The notes under the pieces are model-generated. The model saw only the letters and a list, made by a program, of their open reading frames with translations, was not told where the DNA came from and searched no databases. Shown one piece after another: positions 8,917 through 17,262 of a DNA stretch of 64,000 bases. The stretch's first letter is position 1, and each line of letters opens with the position of its first letter. A program made the position numbers and the translations under genes. The DNA comes from JALZEG01 sp035942255 (GTDB lineage: Bacteria; Actinomycetota; CADDZG01; WHSQ01): contig DASZDG010000138.1 of NCBI GenBank assembly GCA_035942255.1, positions 1 through 64,000 on the forward strand. Reading direction: 5' to 3'.

Positions 8917-9140
8917 GCGGTGGATCCCGCGGCCTCCGCGCCCGCCGGTGGGACTTCGACGATCTGGTCGCTCGAGCCGCACCACCTGCAGACGACCTTC
9001 TCGACCTGCCGTTCGAGGACGTCCTCCTCTTCCACCGTCGCGTCGCCCCCGAGCGTGAAGTGGACGAAGCTACGGAGTCTCTTGCTTTCAAACACGTCGA
9101 AGCGCGTCTTGTTGCCGCAGGCGTCGCAGCGGTAGCTCAC
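8913..9140 (-). CDS. Small zinc-ribbon protein
   Basis: The 75-residue product has two CxxC knuckles about 45 residues apart (YRCDACGNKTRF and VVCRWCGSS), the typical spacing of a zinc ribbon. The intervening segment is acidic. It may bind nucleic acid or act as a small adaptor, but no function is known to me. The GTG start overlaps the stop of the phosphatase gene (GTGA) and its own stop overlaps the CoA-transferase start (GTGA), so it is translationally coupled on both sides. Confidence 0.7.
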   Translation of the reverse strand: MSYRCDACGNKTRFDVFESKRLRSFVHFTLGGDATVEEEDVLERQVEKVVCRWCGSSDQIVEVPPAGAEAAGSTA

Positions 9141-10918
9141 GACCCGTCCTCGCCCGCACACACGAGCGCGAACACGACGGTGTCGTCGTTGATGTCGCCG
9201 AACGCCTGCGCGTCCTCGAACACGCGCTGGGTTATCTCCTCCGCGGATGCGCTCGCGGCGTGGTGGGCCAGCGACTCCTCCACGCGCTCGCGCCCGTAGA
9301 GCTCGCTGCCCCGCCGCGCCTCCACCAAACCGTCGGTGAACGCGAGCATTACGTCGCGGGGGCCGAGCGTGAACGTGCCCTGGTCGAACGACTGGTCGGG
9401 GAACGCGCCGACGATGCTGCCCTGCATCCCGACCGCCTCGATCTCTCCGCTCGACGCGCGGTAGATCAGCGGGGGCGGATGGCCGCCGACTGCGATCGTC
9501 AGCTTCCGTGTTCCGGGATCGAACAGCGCGTACATCAGCGTCGCGAAGCGGTCCTCGCCGAAGCCGGTGACCAGCGCGTTGTTGAGGTGGTAGAGGACCG
9601 ACGACGGCTGCGCGTTGCGGATCGCGAACGCGCGCAGCATGTACTTCGCCATCGCGGTGTACGCCGCGGCCTCGGCCCCCTTGCCGGAGACGTCGCCGAC
9701 GACGATCGCGTACGAGCCCTCGCCGAGGTCGAAGACGTCGAAGAAGTCGCCGCCGATGTCGGCCTCGCCACTCGCCGGCTCGTATACCGCCGCCGACTCG
9801 TATCCCGGCACGTCCGGCATCTCCGTCGCGAGGAGCCCCTCCTGCAGGCTGCGCGCGACGCTCCTTTGACGCTCGAACCGCTGCGCGTTCTCGATCGCGG
9901 TCGCCGCCTGCGCGGCCAGGACCTGCAGCGCCTCCTTCTCGTCCTGCCCCACCGGCGGGGTCGAGGAGAAGAACAGCACGACCGCGCCCGTCATCGGGGG
10001 CTGGGCCCTTTGGATCGCGGCCGCCACGGCCGAGAGCCCGGCCGCTTCGTCACCGAGGTGCTCGCCGAGGTCGGGGACCACGACGATCTCGCCGGCCAGG
10101 AGGCCGCGCCACGGGTCGCGCGTCAGGTCGAGACGGCCGAGCCCGTCGGTGAGCGCCTGTGGCTGGCGGCCGTACCGTCCCGACGCGACAAGGCTGCTCT
10201 GCGTGGAGTCGAGGAAGTAGAGGACCGCCGATTCCGCGGAGAGGAGCTGCACGGCCCCCGCGGCCACCTCCTCCGCGACCGCGGCGAGGCGGAGCTTCGC
10301 GCCGATCCTCAAGCCGAGCGTCCTCAGGTCCGCGAGCAGGTTGAAGCGGCGCGCGTTCGTCAGCGCCGTAGCAAGCTGGCGGGCGATGCCGCGCGCGAGG
10401 GCCTGGTCCTTCGCGGAGAAGTCGCGGGGCTGGGCGAACTCGATCCCGAGGCCCCCGAGGTCCTCTCCCCAGCGCACGAGCGGGAGCCCGATGTACGCGC
10501 CCACCCCGCGTTCGGCCGCACGGCCGGCGACGACGGGGTCGGCGGCGGAGCAATCGGGCACCACCACCGGCGCCCTCTGCTCGAGGGCCCGGCGGAGCAA
10601 CGGCAGCCCCTCGTCGGTAGCGGAGAGGTTCTGGCGGTCGGCTACCCCGGCCTCGTCGTAGCCGTAGTGCGCGTGGATCGCGAAGCGTCCGCTCTCGGCG
10701 TCCCACGTGGCGGCGAAGCAACGGTCACCTCCCAGCAGCTCCGGGACGAGACGCACCGCGAGGTCCATCGTCTGCTCGACCGACTTCACGTCGGCGAGGG
10801 CGCCGGAGAGGCCCAGCAATGCGTGCGCGACCTCGGACTCCTCGCGGACGGTCTGGAGCGTCTGCTCCTGCTCGATCACCCGCTGCTCGACGGGGAGCTG
10901 GGCCATCTCTCGCACCAT
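9137..10918 (-). CDS. PP2C-type (SpoIIE/RsbU family) serine phosphatase with GAF domains
   Basis: The 593-residue cytosolic protein has an N-terminal coiled segment, two GAF sensory domains (about residues 40-195 and 205-350), and a C-terminal SpoIIE-type PPM phosphatase. The phosphatase keeps the metal motifs GGDFFDVF (about residue 385), GDVSGKG, GGHPPP, TDGLVEARR and the final DINDDTVVFAL. Proteins of this type dephosphorylate anti-sigma-factor antagonists in partner-switching stress pathways. No antagonist or kinase lies nearby, so its partner is unknown. It is the first gene of the four-gene overlapping operon. Its ATG lies about 50 bases from a LexA-type box shared with the divergent repair gene. 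Confidence 0.9.
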   Translation of the reverse strand: MVREMAQLPVEQRVIEQEQTLQTVREESEVAHALLGLSGALADVKSVEQTMDLAVRLVPELLGGDRCFAATWDAESGRFAIHAHYGYDEAGVADRQNLSATDEGLPLLRRALEQRAPVVVPDCSAADPVVAGRAAERGVGAYIGLPLVRWGEDLGGLGIEFAQPRDFSAKDQALARGIARQLATALTNARRFNLLADLRTLGLRIGAKLRLAAVAEEVAAGAVQLLSAESAVLYFLDSTQSSLVASGRYGRQPQALTDGLGRLDLTRDPWRGLLAGEIVVVPDLGEHLGDEAAGLSAVAAAIQRAQPPMTGAVVLFFSSTPPVGQDEKEALQVLAAQAATAIENAQRFERQRSVARSLQEGLLATEMPDVPGYESAAVYEPASGEADIGGDFFDVFDLGEGSYAIVVGDVSGKGAEAAAYTAMAKYMLRAFAIRNAQPSSVLYHLNNALVTGFGEDRFATLMYALFDPGTRKLTIAVGGHPPPLIYRASSGEIEAVGMQGSIVGAFPDQSFDQGTFTLGPRDVMLAFTDGLVEARRGSELYGRERVEESLAHHAASASAEEITQRVFEDAQAFGDINDDTVVFALVCAGEDGS

Positions 10919-10969
10919 CCCGCCATGCTAGCCGTCGCCTCCTCCGGCGCCGCATGGTCCTTGCGGTAT

Positions 10970-10983
10970 CGAACGTATGTTCG
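10970..10983. promoter_or_regulatory. LexA (SOS) box
   Basis: The palindrome cgaac-gtat-gttcg is a perfect match to the Gram-positive/mycobacterial LexA operator CGAAC-N4-GTTCG. It ends 13 bases before the ATG of the exonuclease/GIY-YIG gene, where bound repressor would block transcription. The divergent phosphatase gene starts 52 bases to the other side and may be affected as well. Confidence 0.85.
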
Positions 10984-10996
10984 CTACTCTGCCTCG

Positions 10997-12640
10997 ATGA
11001 GGGCGGCGCAGCGGACCTTTGACCAGATGGGGCGGCCGCTCGCGAGCGTCACGTTCTGCGTCGTCGACCTCGAGACGACCGGAGGCTCCCCGGCGGCGTG
11101 CGGGATCACCGAGATCGGGGCGCTGAAGGTCCGGCTCGGCGAGCGCCAGGGTACGTTCCAGACGCTGGTGCGGCCGGACGAGATGGTGCCCGCGTTCGTC
11201 CGCCTCCTCACCGGGATCAGCGACGAGATGCTCGTGGACGCGCCGCCGATCGAGGCCGTGCTCCCCTCTTTCCTCGAGTTCGTCCGCGACTCGGTGCTGG
11301 TCGCGCACAACGCGCGCTTCGACGTGGGGTTCCTGAACGCCGCGCTCACGCGGTCCGGTTATCCGCCGCTCGCCAACGACGTCGTGGACACGGCGACGCT
11401 CGCGCGCAAGATCCTCGCCGGCGAGGTGCGCAACAACAAGCTCGAGACGCTCGCGCGCCACCTCCGCTGCGCGAACCAGCCGTGCCACCGCGCGTTCGCC
11501 GACGTCCTCGCGACGAACGAGGTCCTGCACCAACTCATCGAGCGCGCCGCGGGATACGGCGTCACGACGCTCGAGGACCTGCTCGCGATGTCGGCGAGCC
11601 GGATCGACGGGACGTTCGAGAAGATCAGGCTCGCCGACGGCCTTCCGGCAGCGCCCGGCGTCTACAGGTTCCTCGGCGCGACCGGGCAGACGCTCTACGT
11701 CGGCAAGGCGACGGACCTGCGGGCGCGCGTCCGCTCCTACTTCTACGGCGACCCGCGCCGGAAGATCCGCGACCTCCTCCGGGAGACGCAGGACGTGACG
11801 TTCCAGACGCACGCGTCGACGCTCGAGGCCGAGGTCGCGGAGGCACGAGCGATCGCATCCGAGCTGCCCCCGTACAACCGCGCCGGCAAGTCGGCTCCCA
11901 CGTGGTGGATGAAGGTGTCCGCGCGCAAGCCGCGCGTCGCGCCGGCGCGGTCGCCGTCGGAGGACGGGAGCGCGTATCTCGGCCCCCTGCCGTCGCTGAA
12001 GCTCGCGCGCATGCTCGTCGACACCGTCCGCGACGCCGCTGCGGTGCACCGCTGCGCGACGCCCCAGAGCTGCCGGGGCTGCGCATTCTCCGCGCTGGGG
12101 ACGTGCGTGGGGCAGGATCGGGCCGCGCACGAGAGCGAGGCGCGGCTGGTCGTGGACGCGCTGACACGGGATCCGGGGGTGATCGCAGCGCCGCTCGCCG
12201 ACAAGATGCGGCGGCTCGCCCGTCAGGAGCGCTTCGAGGAGGCCGCGGAGCTACGCGACCGCGCCCGCGCGCTCGTGTCGTGGATCGACCGGTCGATCGA
12301 GGCGCGGGCGCTGGTGGACGCGGGTGAGGTGCTGCTGCGCGTAGGGGGCCGCGGCGTCCTGCTCGTGGCGGGTCAGCTGGCGGCCGCATGTGACGGGGAG
12401 GGCCGGGGGCCGGACGAGCTGCTGGCGGGGCTGCGTCCGGCGGCGCAGTGGAAGCGGGTGGGCTCGTGGCTGACGGCCGAGATGCAGCGCGAGATCCGGG
12501 CGGTGACGTCGTGGCTGAGGCGCCACCCGGACGAAGTGGAGGTGCTTCACGTCGAAGGTGTATGGGCGGCACCCGCGAGAGCGAGGCCGGCAGAGCGATG
12601 GTCCCCGTCACAGACAGCGGTCCCGAACGCAGGATCGTAG
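10997..12640 (+). CDS. DEDD 3'-5' exonuclease fused to UvrC-like GIY-YIG nuclease
   Basis: The 547-residue product has two enzymatic modules. The DnaQ/epsilon-like exonuclease (residues about 18-180) shows Exo I (VVDLETTGG), Exo II (HNARFDVGFLN) and Exo III (HRAFADVLAT). A GIY-YIG domain follows (about 215-295: GVYRFLGATGQTLYVGKATDLR), then a Cys-containing segment (CATPQSCRGCAF) and a UVR-like helical pair near residue 405 (RLARQERFEEAAELRDRA). This is the actinobacterial DEDD-exonuclease/Cho-like layout, predicted to nick damaged DNA and trim 3' ends. A perfect LexA box sits immediately upstream, so it is probably SOS-induced. The ATG start has no strong Shine-Dalgarno sequence, and a short leader is likely. 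Confidence 0.9.
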   Translation: MRAAQRTFDQMGRPLASVTFCVVDLETTGGSPAACGITEIGALKVRLGERQGTFQTLVRPDEMVPAFVRLLTGISDEMLVDAPPIEAVLPSFLEFVRDSVLVAHNARFDVGFLNAALTRSGYPPLANDVVDTATLARKILAGEVRNNKLETLARHLRCANQPCHRAFADVLATNEVLHQLIERAAGYGVTTLEDLLAMSASRIDGTFEKIRLADGLPAAPGVYRFLGATGQTLYVGKATDLRARVRSYFYGDPRRKIRDLLRETQDVTFQTHASTLEAEVAEARAIASELPPYNRAGKSAPTWWMKVSARKPRVAPARSPSEDGSAYLGPLPSLKLARMLVDTVRDAAAVHRCATPQSCRGCAFSALGTCVGQDRAAHESEARLVVDALTRDPGVIAAPLADKMRRLARQERFEEAAELRDRARALVSWIDRSIEARALVDAGEVLLRVGGRGVLLVAGQLAAACDGEGRGPDELLAGLRPAAQWKRVGSWLTAEMQREIRAVTSWLRRHPDEVEVLHVEGVWAAPARARPAERWSPSQTAVPNAGS

Positions 12641-12684
12641 GTGGCGCACGGCCGGTGCCGACTCGACTCGCGTAGGATGGAGCC

Positions 12685-12855
12685 ATGGGTGGACGATGGG
12701 AACGCAGCACTGGAGAAGGCGGCTGGAAGTACAAGCCGTCCTCGCAACCGCCGCCACCTCCCCTTCCCAACCCGCCGCCACCACATGACCGCCGTGAACC
12801 CGTCGCGGGAGAGCACGCAGACAGCGGGCAGTCGAGGAGGCCGGGCACGCAGTAG
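12685..12855 (+). CDS. Small proline-rich protein upstream of DUF6338 protein
   Basis: This 56-codon frame starts at ATG after aggatggag and begins MGGRWERSTGEGGWKYKPSS. A run of prolines interrupted by Leu/Asn (about residues 22-33) and a polar tail follow. It ends 10 bases before the GTG of the next membrane-protein gene, which suggests cotranscription. Short Gly/Trp/Lys then poly-Pro proteins are often seen beside membrane proteins, but I know no function. The ribosome-binding site and spacing support it as a real gene; the low-complexity composition lowers confidence. Confidence 0.5.
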   Translation: MGGRWERSTGEGGWKYKPSSQPPPPPLPNPPPPHDRREPVAGEHADSGQSRRPGTQ

Positions 12856-12865
12856 GACGGCCTAG

Positions 12866-13609
12866 GTGTCGCTCGGTTCGGTAGAGGGGCTCCTGTTTGC
12901 GCTTCTCTTCGTCGTCCCGGGTTCTACCGGCCTCCTTGTCCGAGGCTACGTCTGGCCCACCCGCCGTTCGACCGGCTCCGAGGAGCTCGTACGAGCGGTC
13001 GCTCATTCGACCGGGGCACTGCTGCTGCTCGAGGTCGTCACCGGCGTCGGTGGGCTTCTGCCCTCGACGGAATGGCGGCTTGGCACCTTCCTCATCAACG
13101 ACCTGCTCGGGGGCGATCTGCCGGCGCAAGTCGATCACGACATCAGCCTCTGGTACCGGCTCTTGCTCTTCGCCGTCACGGCAGTTGCCCTACCGAGCGT
13201 CATGCAGTGGGTCAGGAGCAGGCCTGCTTTGCTCCGCCTCGTCCGCGCCGACCACATCTCGCTGTACAACGGCGGCTTCGACGCAATGTTCCGCGAGACG
13301 ATCATCGAGGCCGCTCGCTGGGATCCCCGCTGGCGGCTGACACCCGGTGAGTCGCCGTGGGTCTTGGTCGACACCGACGACGGGCGGAGGTATCGCGGTC
13401 AGGTCATGTGGCGCTCGACCGCGCCCTCAGCGCCCGAGTTGATCCTGATCGACGTCGGCGAGATCACGTACGGCGACGCCGTCGTCGACCTCCCTGCGAT
13501 GTTGTTGATCGGAGGCGAGTCCATCCGGAGGCTGTGGGTGATGCGGCCGAGCGAGACCGGTGGACCAGGTCCCGCTCTGCACCCGCTCGCGCGACCTAGC
13601 GATGCCTAG
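12866..13609 (+). CDS. DUF6338-like membrane protein
   Basis: The 247-residue product has an N-terminal membrane segment (GLLFALLFVVPGSTGLLVRGY), a second near residue 50 (STGALLLLEVVTGVGGLL) and a third near residue 95 (LLLFAVTAVALPSVMQW). A cytosolic C-terminal part of about 140 residues contains WVLVDTDDGRRYRGQV and LILIDVGEITY. This order of membrane helices followed by a small beta-rich domain matches the DUF6338 family; the recognition is from memory and the function is unknown. GTG start. It sits directly downstream of the small Pro-rich protein gene and ends at a strong terminator. Confidence 0.65.
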   Translation: MSLGSVEGLLFALLFVVPGSTGLLVRGYVWPTRRSTGSEELVRAVAHSTGALLLLEVVTGVGGLLPSTEWRLGTFLINDLLGGDLPAQVDHDISLWYRLLLFAVTAVALPSVMQWVRSRPALLRLVRADHISLYNGGFDAMFRETIIEAARWDPRWRLTPGESPWVLVDTDDGRRYRGQVMWRSTAPSAPELILIDVGEITYGDAVVDLPAMLLIGGESIRRLWVMRPSETGGPGPALHPLARPSDA

Positions 13610-13625
13610 ATGGACGCCGGGCGCG

Positions 13626-13654
13626 GGACGCGGCCCCCCTCGGGGGCCGCGTCC
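13626..13654. terminator. GC-rich terminator hairpin between convergent genes
   Basis: A perfect 13-base stem (ggacgcggccccc / gggggccgcgtcc) with a 3-base loop lies 17 bases after the DUF6338-like gene and 24 bases from the end of the convergent secreted-protein gene. No long T-run follows, but the position fits a bidirectional terminator. Confidence 0.75.
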
Positions 13655-13678
13655 AACACTCCTGAGAAAAGTTGTTGT

Positions 13679-14386
13679 CTAGCGGACCTTGTAGGTCGCC
13701 GACTGCACGGCCGCGTCGATGATCGAGTGCGGCGTGAGCGAGCGCTCCGCGTACTGCGGGACCCAGCAGATCATGCAGCCCGTGGTGACACGGCTGCCGC
13801 CGCCGCCCGTGACCAGGCTGCCCTTCTTCGCGCCCAGCGACTTCACCGGCACGGACCACGTGACGGTCCCCGCCGCGGGGTCGAACACGGCCTCGAAGTA
13901 CTCCTTCGCGGAGCACTGCGACCAGTCGATCCCGGCGTTGATGACGCCGCACTCCTCGAGCCGCGCAACGCCCTGGTAGACCTTGCCGACACGCTCGGTA
14001 CCCGTGGGCGTCTGCGTCATCGCGCTCGTGACGACGTCGGGCTCGCCGACGTCGACGCTCTTGACGGTGAACTCGTACTGCGTCCCGTCGACCGCGAAGC
14101 CCCAGATCATCCGGAAGGCCTCACCCGGGGTGCCCGTCGACGGCATCGCGGAGTGGGTGACGACGAACGTCACGTCCTTGCCCGGCGCCTCCTGGGAGAC
14201 CTCGCCCTTGGTGAGATCGAAGCCCGCGTCGGAGACCCCCGGCAGCGCGCCGGTGTTGTAGTTGCCCGCGTCGCCCGCGGCGTCCTCGAACACCATGGTG
14301 GCCTTGGCGGCCGGCTTCGCGCCCGCCGGCAGGACCGCGCCGGCCACGAGCAGGCCGACTACCGCCGTCCCCAACAGCTTCTTCAT
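13679..14386 (-). CDS. Secreted protein of unknown function
   Basis: The 235-residue product has a signal peptide (MKKLLGTAVVGLLVAGAVLP, cleavage after about AGA) and a mature domain opening with MVFEDAAGDAGN and GVSDAGFDLTKGEV. It then alternates beta-like strands, with a Gly-rich stretch late (TGGGGSRVTTG). The 'D..GDA' opening and later WGFAVDGTQYEF recall a beta-sandwich layout seen in several actinobacterial secreted proteins, but I recognise no named family. It is an exported, probably extracellular protein, transcribed alone, with its own ATG. Confidence 0.65.
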   Translation of the reverse strand: MKKLLGTAVVGLLVAGAVLPAGAKPAAKATMVFEDAAGDAGNYNTGALPGVSDAGFDLTKGEVSQEAPGKDVTFVVTHSAMPSTGTPGEAFRMIWGFAVDGTQYEFTVKSVDVGEPDVVTSAMTQTPTGTERVGKVYQGVARLEECGVINAGIDWSQCSAKEYFEAVFDPAAGTVTWSVPVKSLGAKKGSLVTGGGGSRVTTGCMICWVPQYAERSLTPHSIIDAAVQSATYKVR

Positions 14387-14477
14387 CTGAGCCCCCTTCT
14401 TCTACGTACTCCCGTGCGGGAGCCAGGCAGTCTTCGGGCCCATCCGCCACGGGCCCTGCTGGGGTAGGGGTTCGCTA

Positions 14478-14507
14478 AGAGGGCCGGGGATTCCTCCCCG
14501 GCCCTCT
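14478..14507 (-). terminator. Terminator after the secreted-protein pair
   Basis: A 13-base perfect stem (agagggccgggga / tccccggccctct) with a 4-base loop lies 30 bases downstream of the minus-strand gene ending at 14537 and reads into a short T pair, as expected for a G+C-rich rho-independent terminator. Confidence 0.75.
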
Positions 14508-14536
14508 ATCGCTCGAAGCGCGCCCCGCGCGCGGGC

Positions 14537-15376
14537 TCAGATCCCCCTCAACCGAAGCTTCAAGGACGCGCCCACCACCCGTTCCACGCCGGCGACGGTC
14601 GCCTTGTGGTACGTGAAGTAGCTCCCGGGAGTAAGGACGCCGGGTCCGTACATGTACGACAGTGAGAAATCGTAGGTGTCGAACGCGTGCAGGACCTGGC
14701 CGGCGATCCCGCCGCCCTCGCAGGAGCCGTCCTCGGGCTCCGCCTTGATGCACGTCTGCACGTCCTGGACCGTGGCACCGGGCTCCGCGTGGAAGTAGAG
14801 CGTCGTGATCGTGAGCGAGTTCTGCCCGATCCGGATCGGAACGTGCGTCCGGTCGTTCACCGCTCCCGCCTCGTTGACGGGGAGCTCGACGGTCGCAGCT
14901 CGCGCGCGCGTGTGGCTGAGCGTCCTGATCGAACGCGCGGCGTGCTCTTCGCCGACCGGGAGACGGACGGAGACCGGACCGTCGCCCAGCACGTACACGC
15001 GGTAGAGCCCCCGGGCCAGCTCCGAGTTCTGGAAGCCGATGAGCAGCCGGTGCGGCGCCGAACCGGGGCCCGACGGTGACACGTCGGCGATGTCGTACGC
15101 GCCCGCGGCGTTGCCTCCGCCCAAGTCGATCTTCTCGCCCATCCGGTGCATGAACCACCCGCCGAAGGATCCGTCGAAGGCGATCTCGCTCGCGAGCGCG
15201 TCGACCGTGAACGGCTTGCGCAAGCGGATGTCGACGTATCCAGTCCGAGGCGCCGTCATGGTCATGACGTGCTCGGCGTCGGCGGTCGCAGCCGCGGAGG
15301 GCGCGAACGGGAGCAAACCCAAGAGCAGGAGTCCGGCGCCGAGCGAGCGCCGGGCGATGGGGCCGGCGCTCCTCAC
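14537..15376 (-). CDS. Secreted protein of unknown function
   Basis: The 279-residue product has a signal peptide (RRSLGAGLLLLGLLPFAPSA, cleavage near residue 30) and an all-beta-looking mature region with two repeats of the type 'YVDIRLRKPFTVDALASEI' and 'THVPIRIGQNSLTITTLYF'. A single pair of cysteines (CIKAEPEDGSCEGG) lies near residue 215. The GTG at 15376 overlaps the stop of the next upstream gene as GTGA, so I prefer it to the longer frame starting at 15457, whose extra residues are low-quality. Function is unknown. Confidence 0.6.
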   Translation of the reverse strand: MRSAGPIARRSLGAGLLLLGLLPFAPSAAATADAEHVMTMTAPRTGYVDIRLRKPFTVDALASEIAFDGSFGGWFMHRMGEKIDLGGGNAAGAYDIADVSPSGPGSAPHRLLIGFQNSELARGLYRVYVLGDGPVSVRLPVGEEHAARSIRTLSHTRARAATVELPVNEAGAVNDRTHVPIRIGQNSLTITTLYFHAEPGATVQDVQTCIKAEPEDGSCEGGGIAGQVLHAFDTYDFSLSYMYGPGVLTPGSYFTYHKATVAGVERVVGASLKLRLRGI

Positions 15377-15789
15377 GACACCGTGCAGATGGGGACTCGG
15401 AGTGCTTCCACGCACGTCTTGACGAGGGTCCCCGTGGTCCCGAAGATCGACGTCCACGTGAGCGTGTAGACCATCACCGCGTAGCTGGAGTCGAATCCTC
15501 CGCTCGTGCAGGGGGTCGCCGGATTGCCGGTTTCGATGCCGTAGTCGACGAGCGTGCCGTTCGCGGCCACGGTGCTCTCAACACCGGTGACGGTGAGGAC
15601 CGCGGTGTACCGGCTGCCTGCGACCACCCGGTCGCCGACCTCGCCGCATGCGTCCCACGTGGACGTGTTCACGTAGATGTTGGCATAGATCCCTGCCACT
15701 TCGACGGCTGAAGCCGGCGCCGGAACCACCGTGCCCGCCAGCCCCATCACACCTACGATCACGCTGACAACGCGCAAGCGTCCCCTCAT
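15373..15789 (-). CDS. Small secreted protein, four cysteines
   Basis: The 138-residue product has a signal peptide (MRGRLRVVSVIVGVMGLAG, ASA cleavage) and a mature domain of about 110 residues with four cysteines, Thr/Val-rich strands and a C-terminal 'TCVEALRVPICTVS'. Its cysteine spacing differs from the 32-1934 family, so it is probably unrelated. It is the first gene of a two-gene operon, coupled by GTGA to the next secreted protein. Function is unknown. Confidence 0.6.
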   Translation of the reverse strand: MRGRLRVVSVIVGVMGLAGTVVPAPASAVEVAGIYANIYVNTSTWDACGEVGDRVVAGSRYTAVLTVTGVESTVAANGTLVDYGIETGNPATPCTSGGFDSSYAVMVYTLTWTSIFGTTGTLVKTCVEALRVPICTVS

Positions 15790-15893
15790 GTCTCCCCCTC
15801 TTCGTCCGCCGTAACCCCACTGCCGGGGCGAGTTACATATACATGACGCGGGGTAAGGCGTCCAGTTTAGAGCGGGCCGACGGGTCGAAGAGC

Positions 15894-17171
15894 TCAGGCC
15901 CCCCCACCGGCCGTCGATGTTCCCGCCACTGCCAGCTCGGAGTCGTCCTCGGTCTTGACCCTCTCACCGCCGAGCTGCGGGAGCTTCGCCAGGCCGTAGA
16001 CGCACGCCAGGATCGTCGCCACGCCCCCGAACGCGAGCGCGACGCGGGGGCTGAACTGCTCGGACAGCCACCCCACGATCGGGGCGCCGATGGGGGTCGA
16101 GCCGAGGAACAGCACGAAGTAGATCGCCATCACGCGGCCCCGCATGTCGTCGGCCGCCGTCAGCTGCAGCGTCGAGTTCATCGTTGCGAGGAAAGCCATC
16201 GACGCGGCCCCCAGCGGCACCAGCAACACGACGGCGAGCCACAGCGGCGGCGCGCCCGCGGCCGCGATCGTGAACGCGCCGAGCGCGAAGCCGGCTCCCA
16301 GGAGCACCTTCCGGTCCGATCGCCCGATCGCGGCGTTCCCAATGGAGCCGGCGAACATCCCGACGCCGACGGCGGCCCCGATGAGGCCGAGCGTCCCCGC
16401 GTCGCCCGAGAACGTCTCCTTCGCGAGCACCGGCAGCAACACGGCGAAGTTGTACTGGAGCGTGCCGATGACGGCCATCATCGTCAGGAGCGTCTTCAAC
16501 ACGGGAACCGACCGCACGTAGCGCAGGCCCTCGCGCACCTGCCCCTTGCCCCGTTCGACCTGCTCGCTGGGACGGAGCTCCGACCGGTTCATGAACATCA
16601 GCGCGAGCGTCACCGGCACGAACGACGCGGCGTTGATGAGGAAGCAGACGCCGATGCCGACGGTCGAGATCATCACGCCGGCGACCGCAGGACCGACCAC
16701 GCGTGCGGTGGTGAACGTCGCGGTGTTGAGGCTCACCGCGTTGGCGATGCGCTCGCGGCCGACCATCTCCATCGTGAACGTCTGCCGCGCGGGGTTGTCC
16801 AGCGCGGTGACGACGCCCAAGAGCAGCGCGTCGACGATCACCATCCACAACGTGACGACGCCCGCGACGGTCAGCAGCCCCAGGACGAGCGACAGGAGGG
16901 CCGCGCTCGCGTTCGTGAAGATCAGCAGCCTGCGCTTGTCGAGGCGGTCGGCGACGACTCCGGCCCACGCGCCGAGGAGGAGGATCGGCAGCCACTGGAT
17001 CGCGGTGACTATCCCGAGGCCGAGGCCGCTCTGCGTCAGGCGCAGCACGAGCCAACCCTGTGCCACCCACTGGACCCACGTCCCCGTCCACGAGACGACC
17101 TGCCCTGCGAAGAACATGCGGTAGTTGCGCACTCGGAGGGACTCGAACGTGCGCGACAGGGTGGCGGCCAT
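15894..17171 (-). CDS. MFS transporter (EntS/MFS_3 type exporter)
   Basis: The 425-residue product has about 12 membrane segments. Typical MFS motifs occur after helix 2 (GVVADRLDKRRLLIF) and again mid-protein (GNAAIGRSDRKVLLG). 'DNPARQTFTMEMVG' and 'NLFN'-like helices place it near the EntS/MdfA-type MFS_3 exporters. Substrate is unknown. The frame is open far upstream, but the methionine at 17171 begins the characteristic 'SLRVRNYRMFFAGQVVSWTG' opening, so the upstream codons are taken as non-coding. It is divergent from the ECF sigma gene, with about 90 bases between. Confidence 0.85.
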   Translation of the reverse strand: MAATLSRTFESLRVRNYRMFFAGQVVSWTGTWVQWVAQGWLVLRLTQSGLGLGIVTAIQWLPILLLGAWAGVVADRLDKRRLLIFTNASAALLSLVLGLLTVAGVVTLWMVIVDALLLGVVTALDNPARQTFTMEMVGRERIANAVSLNTATFTTARVVGPAVAGVMISTVGIGVCFLINAASFVPVTLALMFMNRSELRPSEQVERGKGQVREGLRYVRSVPVLKTLLTMMAVIGTLQYNFAVLLPVLAKETFSGDAGTLGLIGAAVGVGMFAGSIGNAAIGRSDRKVLLGAGFALGAFTIAAAGAPPLWLAVVLLVPLGAASMAFLATMNSTLQLTAADDMRGRVMAIYFVLFLGSTPIGAPIVGWLSEQFSPRVALAFGGVATILACVYGLAKLPQLGGERVKTEDDSELAVAGTSTAGGGA

Positions 17172-17262
17172 GCCGGGTGTCAACGCAGGACGTCCTTTAA
17201 GCCTTCCGCGCCCCCAGGGGCTTGAATAGCCGGAAGCGCTTCCAAGGACGAGGGAGGGACCC

